64,000 nucleotides of DNA from an uncultured Lachnospiraceae bacterium (GTDB lineage Bacteria > Bacillota > Clostridia > Lachnospirales > Lachnospiraceae): assembly GCA_947591155.1 (NCBI GenBank), contig CANQDA010000011.1, positions 32,081-96,080 on the forward strand, in the 5' to 3' direction. This document shows, one piece after another, positions 8,994-16,933 of this stretch. Numbering within the stretch: the first letter of the stretch is position 1; every line of letters begins with the position of its first letter. Made by a program: the position numbers and the translations under genes. The notes beneath the pieces were generated by a model. That model was not told where the DNA came from and did not search any database. It worked only from the letters and a program-made list of their open reading frames with translations.

Positions 8994-9136
8994 CAGTAAA
9001 CTCCTGAGGAGTTTACTGAACCTCCGGTGGATGTGCAGAAAATGCGAATGGAGAATGCCGCTCTCGCGGCCGCATTTTCGCGCGCTCTGCACAAAAGTGC
9101 AGAGCTATTTAAAGAGCTCCTGAGGAGTTTACTGAA
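8994..9136. repeat. Structured intergenic element with repeated ends
   Basis: The 20-bp sequence CTCCTGAGGAGTTTACTGAA occurs twice in direct orientation (9001-9020 and 9117-9136). The first copy is part of a 25-bp palindrome (8994-9018, arms CAGTAAACTCCT). Between them lie further hairpins: GCCGC/GCGGC near 9060 and the perfect stem GCTCTGCAC-AAAA-GTGCAGAGC (9084-9105). There is no ORF. The second copy overlaps the -35 region of the cls promoter. Confidence 0.75.
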
Positions 9137-9155
9137 AGAGTGACGATGATATAAT
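9128..9155 (+). promoter_or_regulatory. Probable promoter of the cardiolipin synthase gene
   Basis: TTTACT (9128-9133) and TATAAT (9150-9155) with 16-bp spacing. The -35 box is inside the second copy of the 20-bp repeat, so the repeat might act as an operator. Confidence 0.55.
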
Positions 9156-9179
9156 AGTTTGCAAGGGAAGGTGAGAAGC

Positions 9180-10715
9180 GTGAAAAAGACCTCGAAGCGC
9201 CTGCTGGGGCGTGTGCTGACGGTCGGATTGGCCGTGCTGACGCAGGTGGTCTGGATCATTTTTGCCGTTGTGGTGCTTCGAAACCGCTTTCCCTTTGTCG
9301 CCGGGCTGATCAGCATTTTAAGCGTGGCGGCGATCCTCTGGATCACCAGCAAAGATATCAATCCTTCCTACAAGCTCGCCTGGACGACGCTGATCCTCGC
9401 GCTACCGATCGTGGGAGCCGTGATCTATCTTTTGTTCGGAAAGACCTGGCTTGGCAAAGAGACGCAGCAGAAGCTCGACGCGGCTGCGAAGGAAGCCGCG
9501 GATCATATCGGAACGGATGAGGAAGCGAGGGAGCATCTGGAGGAACAGAGCAAAGCGGCGGCGCGCCAGTCCGCCTACATCAGCGATGTCGCTGGATTCC
9601 CGCTCCATGAGGGGACGAAGACGAAGTATTTTCGCGTCGGCGAGGAGCTCTACGCGACGATGCTGCAGGAGCTCGAGCAGGCGGAGCATTTCATTTTCAT
9701 GGAATATTTTATTATCGACGACGGTGAGATGTGGCAGAGTATTCTCAATATCCTTGAGAACAAGGTCCGCATGGGACTCGATGTGCGTCTGATCTACGAC
9801 GACTGGGGCTGTGTGAGCACGATGCCGCAGGAGTTCCAGCTTCAGCTTCAGCGGCGTGGGATCCGCTGCGAGGTGTTCAATCCGCTGGTGCCGATCCCAT
9901 CTGTGCTTCTGAACAACCGCGATCACCGAAAGATCACCGTGATCGACGGCTACACGGCGTTCACCGGAGGGATCAATCTCGCCGACGAGTACATCAACAA
10001 GCGCGAGCGCTTCGGCTACTGGAAGGACACCGGTATCATGCTGAAAGGCGAGGCAGTCTGGAACTTCACGGCGATGTTCCTGCAGATGTGGAGCGCGCTC
10101 TCAGGGGAGAGGATCGACTACGGAAAATTCCGCCCGCATGTATGGCATGAGCAGGAGTTTGAGGACGACGGCTTCGTGCAGCCATACGCGGACACCCCGC
10201 TCGACCACGAGACGGTCGGAGAAAATGTCTATCTGAACATTATCAACCGCGCGAAGCGTTATGTTTATATTTTTACGCCGTACCTGATCACGGACAACGA
10301 GATGATGACGGCTTTGAAGCTTGCGGCAAAGAGCGGGATTGACGTGCGCATTGTCACGCCGGGCATCCCGGACAAGAAGCTGGTGTTTTTGTTGACGCGC
10401 TCCTACTACGGGGCGCTTTTGGAGGCCGGAGTCCGCATTTTCGAGTATAAGCCGGGATTCCTGCACGCGAAGTCGTTCGTGAGCGACGACCGGATCGCGG
10501 TGGTCGGCACGGTCAATCTGGATTTCCGCAGCCTCTATCTGCATTTTGAGTGCGGTGTGTGGATGTACGGCACGGAGGCGGTCCTGCAGATCAGGGAGGA
10601 CGCGATGGAACTGTTCCGGGAGTGCCAGGAGATCACGGTGGAGGACTGGAGAGGCCAGGGCATCTGGCCGCGTATCTGGCAGAGCGTGCTGCGGCTGTTT
10701 GCGCCGCTGTTGTAG
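9180..10715 (+). CDS. cls: Cardiolipin synthase (phospholipase D type)
   Basis: The protein of 511 residues joins two phosphatidylglycerol molecules to give cardiolipin and glycerol at the membrane. Two N-terminal membrane helices (about residues 8-60) anchor it. Two HKD phosphodiesterase motifs follow: NNRDHRKITVIDGYTAFTGG and FLHAKSFVSDDRIAVVGTVN, each with HxKx4D. The length is normal for bacterial Cls. I prefer GTG 9180, preceded by AAGGGAAGGTGAG, over the TTG seven codons earlier. It is transcribed alone, apparently from the promoter at 9128-9155. Confidence 0.93.
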   Translation: MKKTSKRLLGRVLTVGLAVLTQVVWIIFAVVVLRNRFPFVAGLISILSVAAILWITSKDINPSYKLAWTTLILALPIVGAVIYLLFGKTWLGKETQQKLDAAAKEAADHIGTDEEAREHLEEQSKAAARQSAYISDVAGFPLHEGTKTKYFRVGEELYATMLQELEQAEHFIFMEYFIIDDGEMWQSILNILENKVRMGLDVRLIYDDWGCVSTMPQEFQLQLQRRGIRCEVFNPLVPIPSVLLNNRDHRKITVIDGYTAFTGGINLADEYINKRERFGYWKDTGIMLKGEAVWNFTAMFLQMWSALSGERIDYGKFRPHVWHEQEFEDDGFVQPYADTPLDHETVGENVYLNIINRAKRYVYIFTPYLITDNEMMTALKLAAKSGIDVRIVTPGIPDKKLVFLLTRSYYGALLEAGVRIFEYKPGFLHAKSFVSDDRIAVVGTVNLDFRSLYLHFECGVWMYGTEAVLQIREDAMELFRECQEITVEDWRGQGIWPRIWQSVLRLFAPLL

Positions 10716-10773
10716 ATATGGTGGATGTCCATGTGGCAGTCCGGCGGCTTTGCAATTTGTAATATGCATGAAT

Positions 10774-10815
10774 TTGTCCCTGTTTTAATATAGTTTATAG
10801 AGAGATTACAGGGAC
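10774..10815 (+). promoter_or_regulatory. Promoter flanked by an inverted repeat, upstream of the carboxypeptidase gene
   Basis: GTCCCTGT (10776-10783) and ACAGGGAC (10808-10815) form 8-bp arms. A possible -35 TTGTCC (10774-10779) and -10 TATAGA (10796-10801) lie across the left arm and spacer. The right arm overlaps the ribosome-binding region of the gene at 10824, so the structure could affect translation. Confidence 0.4.
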
Positions 10816-10823
10816 GGGTTTCA

Positions 10824-12086
10824 ATGAAAAAGTTAATATGCAGTTTATTGGCGGTTTGGATGCTGGCGGTTCCGATATGGAACGTGCAGATCCGCGCACA
10901 GGAAACGGAAGGTGTGCAGCAGACCGCGGCGGAACAGAGTCATGCGGATGAGCAGGAAGCAGAGACTTCCGGACAGAGCAAAGGCGCGCAGCAGACTGCG
11001 CCGGTGCTGGAGCTTCAGACGCCGCATGCGCTGGTGATGGAGGTGTCCACGGGGACGGTGCTTTTTGAGAAGGACGCCGACGCGAAGGTACATCCGGCCA
11101 GCGTTACGAAGGTCATGACGATACTTCTGATCTTTGAGGCGCTTGAGGAAGGGCGGCTGACACTCGATGAGCAGGTGACGACAAGCGCACACGCAAAGTC
11201 GATGGGCGGTTCGCAGGTGTTTCTTGAGGAGGGCGAGACACAGACTGTTGAGACGCTCCTGAAATGCATTATCATCGCCTCGGGGAACGATGCTGCGGTG
11301 GCAATGGCAGAGCACATCGCAGGTTCGGAGGAGGCGTTTGTCGCAAAGATGAACGAGAAGGCTGCTAAGCTTGGCATGGTGAACACGCATTTTGTGGATT
11401 GCTGCGGACTGACAGACTCGCCGGAGCATTATACGACGGCGCGCGATGTGGCGTTGGTGTCAAGGGAACTGTTGGCGCGCTTTCCGCAGGTGACGGAGTA
11501 CTCCAGGATCTGGATGCAGGACATCACGCATGTGACGGCCAAAGGCAGCAGCACATTTACTCTGACGAACACGAATAAACTGCTGCGCGCGTTCGACGGC
11601 TGTGACGGACTGAAGACCGGAAGCACCAGCTACGCGAAATACTGCCTGAGTGCGACGGCGCAGCGGGGCGGGATACGTCTGGTCGGGACGGTGATGACAG
11701 CGCCGGATTCCAAGACCCGCTTCGCTGAGGCGGCAAAGATACTGGGCTACGGATTCGCGTGCTGCACTCTGTACCATGACGATGCGATGGAGCCGCTCCC
11801 GCAGATTACGGTACGTGGGGCGACGGAGCCGCTTACGGATGTGCGTTACGCGGATGAATTTTCTTATCTGAGCACCACGAACGAGGATTTTTCCGCGATC
11901 GAGCGGGAGATCCGCTGGCAGGAGGAGATCAAAGCTCCGCTTGAACGGGGCGCGCAGGTGGGCGAGTGCGTTTACATGCTGAACGGGAAAGAAATTGGTT
12001 CGGTTCCGATCGTCACGAAGAGCGACGTCAGGAAAGCAGGATATCTTGACTATCTCGATGAAATGTGGAAACATTGGACTTTATAG
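10824..12086 (+). CDS. D-alanyl-D-alanine carboxypeptidase (penicillin-binding protein 5 type)
   Basis: This 420-residue exported protein trims the terminal D-Ala from peptidoglycan pentapeptides. A signal peptide occupies about residues 1-26 (LLAVWMLAVP, cleavage near IRAQ-ET), followed by a Gln/Glu-rich linker. The serine peptidase S11 motifs are SVTK (active-site Ser), SGN in IIIASGNDAAVA and KTG in DGLKTGSTSYAK. A beta-rich C-terminal domain follows. It is of the DacF/DacA type. A stop codon and a 46-base gap separate it from the metallophosphoesterase gene, suggesting one transcript. A second enzyme of this family lies 2.5 kb downstream. Confidence 0.9.
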   Translation: MKKLICSLLAVWMLAVPIWNVQIRAQETEGVQQTAAEQSHADEQEAETSGQSKGAQQTAPVLELQTPHALVMEVSTGTVLFEKDADAKVHPASVTKVMTILLIFEALEEGRLTLDEQVTTSAHAKSMGGSQVFLEEGETQTVETLLKCIIIASGNDAAVAMAEHIAGSEEAFVAKMNEKAAKLGMVNTHFVDCCGLTDSPEHYTTARDVALVSRELLARFPQVTEYSRIWMQDITHVTAKGSSTFTLTNTNKLLRAFDGCDGLKTGSTSYAKYCLSATAQRGGIRLVGTVMTAPDSKTRFAEAAKILGYGFACCTLYHDDAMEPLPQITVRGATEPLTDVRYADEFSYLSTTNEDFSAIEREIRWQEEIKAPLERGAQVGECVYMLNGKEIGSVPIVTKSDVRKAGYLDYLDEMWKHWTL

Positions 12087-12132
12087 GCGAAGAAGCGGTC
12101 GGGGAACACATCAGGAGGGACGGGAAAGTACC

Positions 12133-12930
12133 ATGTCGGATTTTAAATTGACCAGATATCGGATACGGATAAGTGAGGACCTGCGTGGCCTGCAGCAGCC
12201 GCTCTCCGCAGTCTTTCTGAGCGATCTGCACAACGTGTCGTACGGTGAGGACAATCGCATCCTGCTTCAGGCGATCCGAAACGAGAATCCGGAGATCGTC
12301 TTTGTGACGGGGGATATGCTGGTTTCCACAAAAGAGCCCCGGATGGATGTGGCGTTGGCGCTGATGGATGAGCTGACGAAGCAGTATCCGGTCTACTACG
12401 TGGAGGGCAACCATGAATACAAGGTGAGGCGTTACGCGGAAACCTACGGGGGCGACGGTCTGCGGTATTTCGACGCGATCCAGAGCTTCGGCGTGCATTT
12501 GCTGAAAAATTCCTGCGAGCGCCTTGAGCTTCACCGGATGCCGGTCACGATCTGGGGATTGGAGCTGCCGTGGCAGTACTATGAGCGATTTAAAAAGCAT
12601 TCGCTGACGGCAGAGCAGATCACGGAGCTGCTCGGTGCACCGGATGAGGAGCGTTACAACATTCTCTTGACGCACAATCCGGTCTACTTCGACGCATACG
12701 CCGCCTGGGGCGCGGATCTGACACTTGCGGGACATCTGCATGGCGGCATCGTGCGGCTGCCGCATTTCGGCGGGGTGATCACGCCGCAGTTCGGATTGTT
12801 CCCGCGCTATGACCTCGGCCTGTTCAAACGGCATGGGAAACAGCTGGTGGTGAGCGGCGGACTCGGCAGCCATTCGATCCCGATCCGCATCAACAATCCG
12901 CCGGAGCTTGTCGTGCTGGATGTTACGTGA
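12133..12930 (+). CDS. Metallophosphoesterase (YkuE/YaeI-like)
   Basis: The product has 265 residues and the full calcineurin-like phosphoesterase signature: FLSDLHN, VTGDM, VEGNHEY, LTHNP and AGHLHGG, which supply the ligands for two metal ions. The family hydrolyses phosphomonoesters or diesters; YkuE-like members act near the cell wall or on lipid headgroups, but the substrate here cannot be told. There is no clear signal peptide or membrane segment, unlike many YkuE proteins. AGGAGG (12113-12118) lies 14 bases before the ATG. It follows a carboxypeptidase gene on the same strand. Confidence 0.85.
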   Translation: MSDFKLTRYRIRISEDLRGLQQPLSAVFLSDLHNVSYGEDNRILLQAIRNENPEIVFVTGDMLVSTKEPRMDVALALMDELTKQYPVYYVEGNHEYKVRRYAETYGGDGLRYFDAIQSFGVHLLKNSCERLELHRMPVTIWGLELPWQYYERFKKHSLTAEQITELLGAPDEERYNILLTHNPVYFDAYAAWGADLTLAGHLHGGIVRLPHFGGVITPQFGLFPRYDLGLFKRHGKQLVVSGGLGSHSIPIRINNPPELVVLDVT

Positions 12931-12940
12931 TATCCGTGAA

Positions 12941-13083
12941 AGCAATGAGCCGTGCCAGACGGCGACAAATGCAGATGCGGGAGCTTGCTCGCAGGCATCT
13001 GCGATTTGGCGATGGATGATTGGGCGAAGCAATCGCCCTCTGAAAGAGCGCGATGCCGCCCCGGCGAGGTACGCACGGCTCAT
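12941..13083. repeat. Palindromic intergenic element, divergent member of the AGCAATGAG family
   Basis: The ends ATGAGCCGTGC (12945-12955) and GCACGGCTCAT (13073-13083) are perfect inverted repeats. Inside are GCAGATGC/GCATCTGC (12971-12978, 12995-13002) and GGGCGA/TCGCCC (13022-13038). The outer sequence AGCAATGAGCCGTGC resembles the ends of the elements at 41804 and 50222. There is no gene inside. Confidence 0.65.
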
Positions 13084-13108
13084 ATAATGAACGAAACGAG
13101 GAAACCAT

Positions 13109-13891
13109 ATGGGGATACCTGTGAAACTGCAGGCCTTCGAGGGACCGCTGGACCTGCTTCTGCACCTGATCGAAAAGAATAAAGTCAGCATCTATGATAT
13201 TCCGATCGTGGAGATCACGGATCAGTACATGGAATATATTTCTGAGCTGCCGGAGGAGAGTCTCGATGTGATGAGCGAGTTTCTTGTCATGGCGGCCACG
13301 CTGCTTGACATCAAATCGCGGATGCTTCTCCCGCCGGAGGTGACGGAGGAGGGCGAGGAGATCGACCCGAGAGAGGAACTGGTACAGAAACTTCTCGAAT
13401 ACAAGATGTACAAGTACATGTCCTACGAGCTGAGAGAACGGCAGGACGACGCGTCGCTGCATCTGTACAAAGAGGCAAGCATGCCGGAGGAAGTGCTCGC
13501 GTATCAGGAGCCGGTCGACATTGACGAGCTGTTGGACGGACTGACGCTGGGAAAGCTGCACAGCCTGTTCAACGAGCTTTTAAAACGGCAGGAGAACCGC
13601 ATCGATCCGGTTCGAAGCAAGTTTGGGAACGTCAGGCGCGAGGAAGTCGACCTGACGGAGACCATGCGCTTTGTGGGCCGGTACATAACAGGGCGGAAGC
13701 GCTGTACGTTTCGCGAGCTGCTCACACTGAGAAAGGGCAGGATGTACACGATCGTGACTTTTCTGACGCTGCTTGAACTGATGAAGGAAGGCACGGTCGA
13801 GGTGGAACAGGACGAGACGTTTGCGGACATCCGCATCTCCTATACGGGGAAGGAAGGCGCGGAGCTCACGCTCGACCAGGACTACGACTGA
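13109..13891 (+). CDS. scpA: Segregation and condensation protein A
   Basis: This 260-residue protein is the kleisin that bridges the heads of the SMC dimer in the bacterial condensin complex. The N-terminus KLQAFEGPLDLLLHLIEKNKVSIYDIPI is diagnostic, followed by an acidic middle and a C-terminal winged helix that contacts SMC (RCTFRELLTLRKGRMYTIVTFLTLLELMK). The length is typical. The ATG at 13109 has ACGAGGAAA before it. scpB follows after 20 bases, the usual operon. Confidence 0.95.
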   Translation: MGIPVKLQAFEGPLDLLLHLIEKNKVSIYDIPIVEITDQYMEYISELPEESLDVMSEFLVMAATLLDIKSRMLLPPEVTEEGEEIDPREELVQKLLEYKMYKYMSYELRERQDDASLHLYKEASMPEEVLAYQEPVDIDELLDGLTLGKLHSLFNELLKRQENRIDPVRSKFGNVRREEVDLTETMRFVGRYITGRKRCTFRELLTLRKGRMYTIVTFLTLLELMKEGTVEVEQDETFADIRISYTGKEGAELTLDQDYD

Positions 13892-13911
13892 GAACCGGAG
13901 GGGGAATACAG

Positions 13912-14481
13912 GTGGAGAGAAGAGAGGCAGAGGCTGCGATTGAGGCGATCCTGTTCGCAGTCGGGGATTCCGTCGAGACCGACAAGATCGCGCAGGCGAT
14001 CGGGCAGGATAAAGAGACGACGAAAAAGATCATTTATCATATGATGGAACGTTACCGGGAAGAAGACCGGGGCATCCAGATCACGGAGCTTGAGGACGCG
14101 TATCAGCTCTGCACGAAGCGGGAGATGTACGAGTACCTGATCCGCGTGGCAAAACAGCCGCGCAGACCGGTGCTCACGGATGTAGTAATGGAGACGCTCT
14201 CGATCATCGCGTACAAGCAGCCGATCACGAGGCTGGAGATCGAGAAGATCCGCGGCGTCAAGTGCGACCATGCGGTGAACAAGCTGATCGAATACAATCT
14301 CGTCAAGGAGCTCGGGCGTCTGGATGCGCCGGGACGGCCTCTTCTTTTTGGGACGACGGAGGAGTTTCTTCGGCATTTCGGCGTTCACTCGCTGGACGAG
14401 CTGCCTGAGATGGATCCGGTGCAGATCGAGGACTTCAAGGCGGAGGCTGAGGAGGAGGTCCAGCTGAAGCTGGATGTGTGA
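13912..14481 (+). CDS. scpB: Segregation and condensation protein B
   Basis: This 189-residue protein forms a dimer of two winged-helix domains and binds ScpA in the SMC complex. The N-terminal EAAIEAILFAVGDSVETDKIA and the LSIIAYKQPITRLEIEKIRGV segment are family hallmarks. It begins with GTG, preceded by GGAGGGGG, and follows scpA closely. The C-terminus is acidic (EAEEEVQ). Length and position support a functional partner of the upstream gene. Confidence 0.95.
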   Translation: MERREAEAAIEAILFAVGDSVETDKIAQAIGQDKETTKKIIYHMMERYREEDRGIQITELEDAYQLCTKREMYEYLIRVAKQPRRPVLTDVVMETLSIIAYKQPITRLEIEKIRGVKCDHAVNKLIEYNLVKELGRLDAPGRPLLFGTTEEFLRHFGVHSLDELPEMDPVQIEDFKAEAEEEVQLKLDV

Positions 14482-14595
14482 GAAGGATTTACATATTGGA
14501 ACGGATGTCCGCATAAATATATGAGAGGAGCTTGGGCGTTGCAGGGAGTAGCGATGTCCGGCCGAGCTTTGAATCTTGAAAGGGGACTCTCATAT

Positions 14596-15783
14596 ATGTC
14601 ACACAGAGCGAAAAGAATAGCGGCAGGATTCCTGATCGCAGCGCTGTCTCTGAGCGGGACGGCGAATGTTGCGGCGCAGGAGGACCTCGGACTATATGCC
14701 CGCAGCGCCGTCCTGATGGATGGAGGCAGCGGGCGTATCCTTTATGGAAAGGAAGAAGAGGCGGAGCTGCCGATGGCGAGTACGACTAAAATCATGACCT
14801 GTATCGTCGCGTTGGAGGAGGCAGAGCCGGATACGGTCTGTACGGTGTCAAAGCACGCGGTCGCGCAGCCGAAGGTGAAGCTCGGCATGGTGGAAGGAGA
14901 CACGTTCTATCTGCGCGACCTGCTCTGCTCCCTGATGCTGGAGTCGCACAACGATTCGGCGGTCTGCATCGCGGAGACAGTCGGCGGGAGCGTGGAAGGC
15001 TTCGCGGCAAAAATGAATGCGAAGGCACAGGAGATCGGATGCGCGCAGACGCACTATGTCACCCCGAACGGACTGGACGCGCAGGACGGGGGAGGAAATC
15101 ATCACACGACGGCGCACGAGCTGGCGCTTGTCATGCGCTATTGCCTGACGCAGTCGCCGAAGGCGGAAGAGTTTCTGGAGATCACGCGGACGCCCTCCTG
15201 TATGTTTACGGACATCTCAGGCAGCAGGAGTTACAGCTGCACGAACCACAACGCGCTTTTGCAGATCATGGACGGGGCGCTCTCAGGGAAGACCGGTTTC
15301 ACGGCGAAAGCGGGATACTGTTATGTCGGGGCGCTGAAGAGGGACGGAAGACTGCTGATCGTCGCGCTGCTCGCCTGCGGCTGGCCGCATCACAAAGGCT
15401 ACAAATGGGCGGACACGAAGACGTTGATGAATTACGGACTGGAACATTATGAACTGCGGGAACTCTCAGCGCCGAAATTGAAGGCTGACCGTTTGCCGGT
15501 GACGGACGGGCAGCAGGAGACAGTAAGGATTGAGTTGGGTGAGGACAGTGAAAACGGGAAGCGGATACAGATTTTGATGCGCCCCGAAGAGCAGATCGAG
15601 ACGCGCGTGGAGCTTGCGGACTCGCTTGCGGCCCCGGTCGCGGCGGGACAGCAGGTGGGGACGGCGCGATGTCTGCTCGACGGCTGCGCGTATGTCGAGT
15701 ATCCCATTGTGACTGCCGAACAGGTCTATGAGAGGGATTACCCGTTTTGCCTGCGGCAGGTATTGGGGCTGGCGATGCTCTGA
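14596..15783 (+). CDS. D-alanyl-D-alanine carboxypeptidase (second copy)
   Basis: The product, 395 residues, is another exported S11 peptidase. The signal peptide is residues 1-28 (GFLIAALSLSGTANVAAQ). The motifs are STTK with the active Ser, SHN in LESHNDSAV in place of SGN, and KTG in LSGKTGFTAKAG. The SHN form is typical of the DacB (sporulation) and related carboxypeptidases, while the 10824 gene has SGN. The C-terminal half is a beta-rich domain. I chose ATG 14596 because AAAGGGGA lies nine bases upstream and the signal peptide then begins properly; the longer reading frame from 14521 adds 25 residues unlike a leader. A role in spore cortex modification is possible. Confidence 0.88.
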   Translation: MSHRAKRIAAGFLIAALSLSGTANVAAQEDLGLYARSAVLMDGGSGRILYGKEEEAELPMASTTKIMTCIVALEEAEPDTVCTVSKHAVAQPKVKLGMVEGDTFYLRDLLCSLMLESHNDSAVCIAETVGGSVEGFAAKMNAKAQEIGCAQTHYVTPNGLDAQDGGGNHHTTAHELALVMRYCLTQSPKAEEFLEITRTPSCMFTDISGSRSYSCTNHNALLQIMDGALSGKTGFTAKAGYCYVGALKRDGRLLIVALLACGWPHHKGYKWADTKTLMNYGLEHYELRELSAPKLKADRLPVTDGQQETVRIELGEDSENGKRIQILMRPEEQIETRVELADSLAAPVAAGQQVGTARCLLDGCAYVEYPIVTAEQVYERDYPFCLRQVLGLAML

Positions 15784-15792
15784 AAAAATCTG

Positions 15793-15820
15793 TAGACATT
15801 TTTGCCGGAATAAGTATAAT
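15793..15820 (+). promoter_or_regulatory. Sigma-A promoter of the secreted protein gene
   Basis: TAGACA (15793-15798) and TATAAT (15815-15820) with 16-bp spacing, 88 bases before the ATG at 15908. Confidence 0.6.
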
Positions 15821-15907
15821 GAATTTATTAGTAACTGTATTTGGATTTTCGACAGAGAAGTCTGAAATTCGGAAAGTTTTGATACACCGAGAGAGGAGAA
15901 TTGTGTT

Positions 15908-16747
15908 ATGAGAACCAAAGGTTTATTCAAACGCAGGATGCTGAAACTGCTGACTATGACGGCGCTGCTCACACTTCTGTGCGGGGCGGGCGCGTCGGCG
16001 GCTTCGAGGACAGTGAGCATGACGAAGGCAACAGGCGGATTTTCCTATGTTGGCCAATGTGGAGCCGGGACGACGGTTTTCCATAAGTTTACTCTGAGCA
16101 AGCCTTCTTTTGTGGCGGTGACAGGGGTTGAAAAACTGCCTGCTACCGGATCGACGATCGGTCTGGAAGTGACGCTGTACAACAAGAAAATGGCGGCGAT
16201 GGACAGCAAGCAATACGTCAAACTGCTGGGTACGGCCGATTCTTCTATTTATGCAGAGTATGCTCTGGCAAAAGGCAGCTATTACATAGGAGTCTCCAAT
16301 GTCGGTGAGTATGGACTGGCGGTCGCCGCGGCCAACAAAGTCGGTAATTACAAAATTACGGATCCGGGTGGAAAGTCCAAAGCAAAGGCGAAGACGATCA
16401 AGAAGAAGAAAACCGTCGGCGGGATCATCGCGGTCGGAGACAAAAAGGGAAAGGCCGACTGGTTCAAGTTTAAGGTGACAAAGAAACAGGTGCTTAAATT
16501 CAAGATCAGCGCGGAGGGAAGCTGCATGGTCAATTTCACGCTGTACGGGCCGAGCTATAAGAAAGGAATCACCATGGCCAACCTCAGGGATGACGCCACA
16601 GCCCTAAAGACGATCAAAAGGAACAGTTGGGGCAGCACTGTCGGAAGCCTTAAAGTCACTCCGGGAACTTATTATATCAGGGTGAGACGCAGCAGCGGGT
16701 ACAAATCAAAAGTAAAGAGCGCGGCTTACTTCATCAATTGGAGATAA
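15908..16747 (+). CDS. Secreted protein with two pre-peptidase-like beta domains
   Basis: The product has 279 residues and a signal peptide (residues 1-32, MTALLTLLCGAGASAAS). The mature part appears to consist of two similar beta-sandwich units: each has a tract that reads like F-x-F/K-x-T-x-x-x followed by a GSYYIGVS or GTYYIRVR strand near the end, as in bacterial pre-peptidase C-terminal (PPC) domains. The linker between them is Lys-rich (KSKAKAKTIKKKKTV). No catalytic domain is present. It is extracellular and basic; it may bind cell wall or polysaccharide, but this is a guess. It has its own promoter and terminator, so it is monocistronic. Confidence 0.6.
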   Translation: MRTKGLFKRRMLKLLTMTALLTLLCGAGASAASRTVSMTKATGGFSYVGQCGAGTTVFHKFTLSKPSFVAVTGVEKLPATGSTIGLEVTLYNKKMAAMDSKQYVKLLGTADSSIYAEYALAKGSYYIGVSNVGEYGLAVAAANKVGNYKITDPGGKSKAKAKTIKKKKTVGGIIAVGDKKGKADWFKFKVTKKQVLKFKISAEGSCMVNFTLYGPSYKKGITMANLRDDATALKTIKRNSWGSTVGSLKVTPGTYYIRVRRSSGYKSKVKSAAYFINWR

Positions 16748-16773
16748 AGATTGAGCCTGCGGGCAGGGAAACT

Positions 16774-16825
16774 GCCGCAAACAGCGATGTCCGGAGATCG
16801 GACGTACTGTTTGCGGCGTTTTTTT
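16774..16825 (+). terminator. Terminator after the secreted protein gene
   Basis: GCCGCAAACAG (16774-16784) pairs with CTGTTTGCGGC (16807-16817), with an inner TCCG/CGGA helix, followed by seven T residues. Confidence 0.9.
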
Positions 16826-16852
16826 CGGCATGTATTCTTCTGACGAAAAAGC

Positions 16853-16881
16853 TTGCAATTTCAGGAGAAAGAGGATAATAT
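16853..16881 (+). promoter_or_regulatory. Promoter of the decarboxylase operon
   Basis: TTGCAA (16853-16858) and TAATAT (16876-16881) with 17-bp spacing, about 50 bases before the first gene of the operon. Overlapping AT-rich alternatives exist further downstream. Confidence 0.45.
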
Positions 16882-16933
16882 ATACTCGGCAGATTTTGGT
16901 TTATACTATTATATAGCGATGGAGGGCTGAAGA

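Noticed and set aside
14521..14595. Longer start for the second carboxypeptidase
   Set aside because: The extra 25 residues are not a leader-like sequence, while ATG 14596 has a good ribosome-binding site and begins a standard signal peptide.
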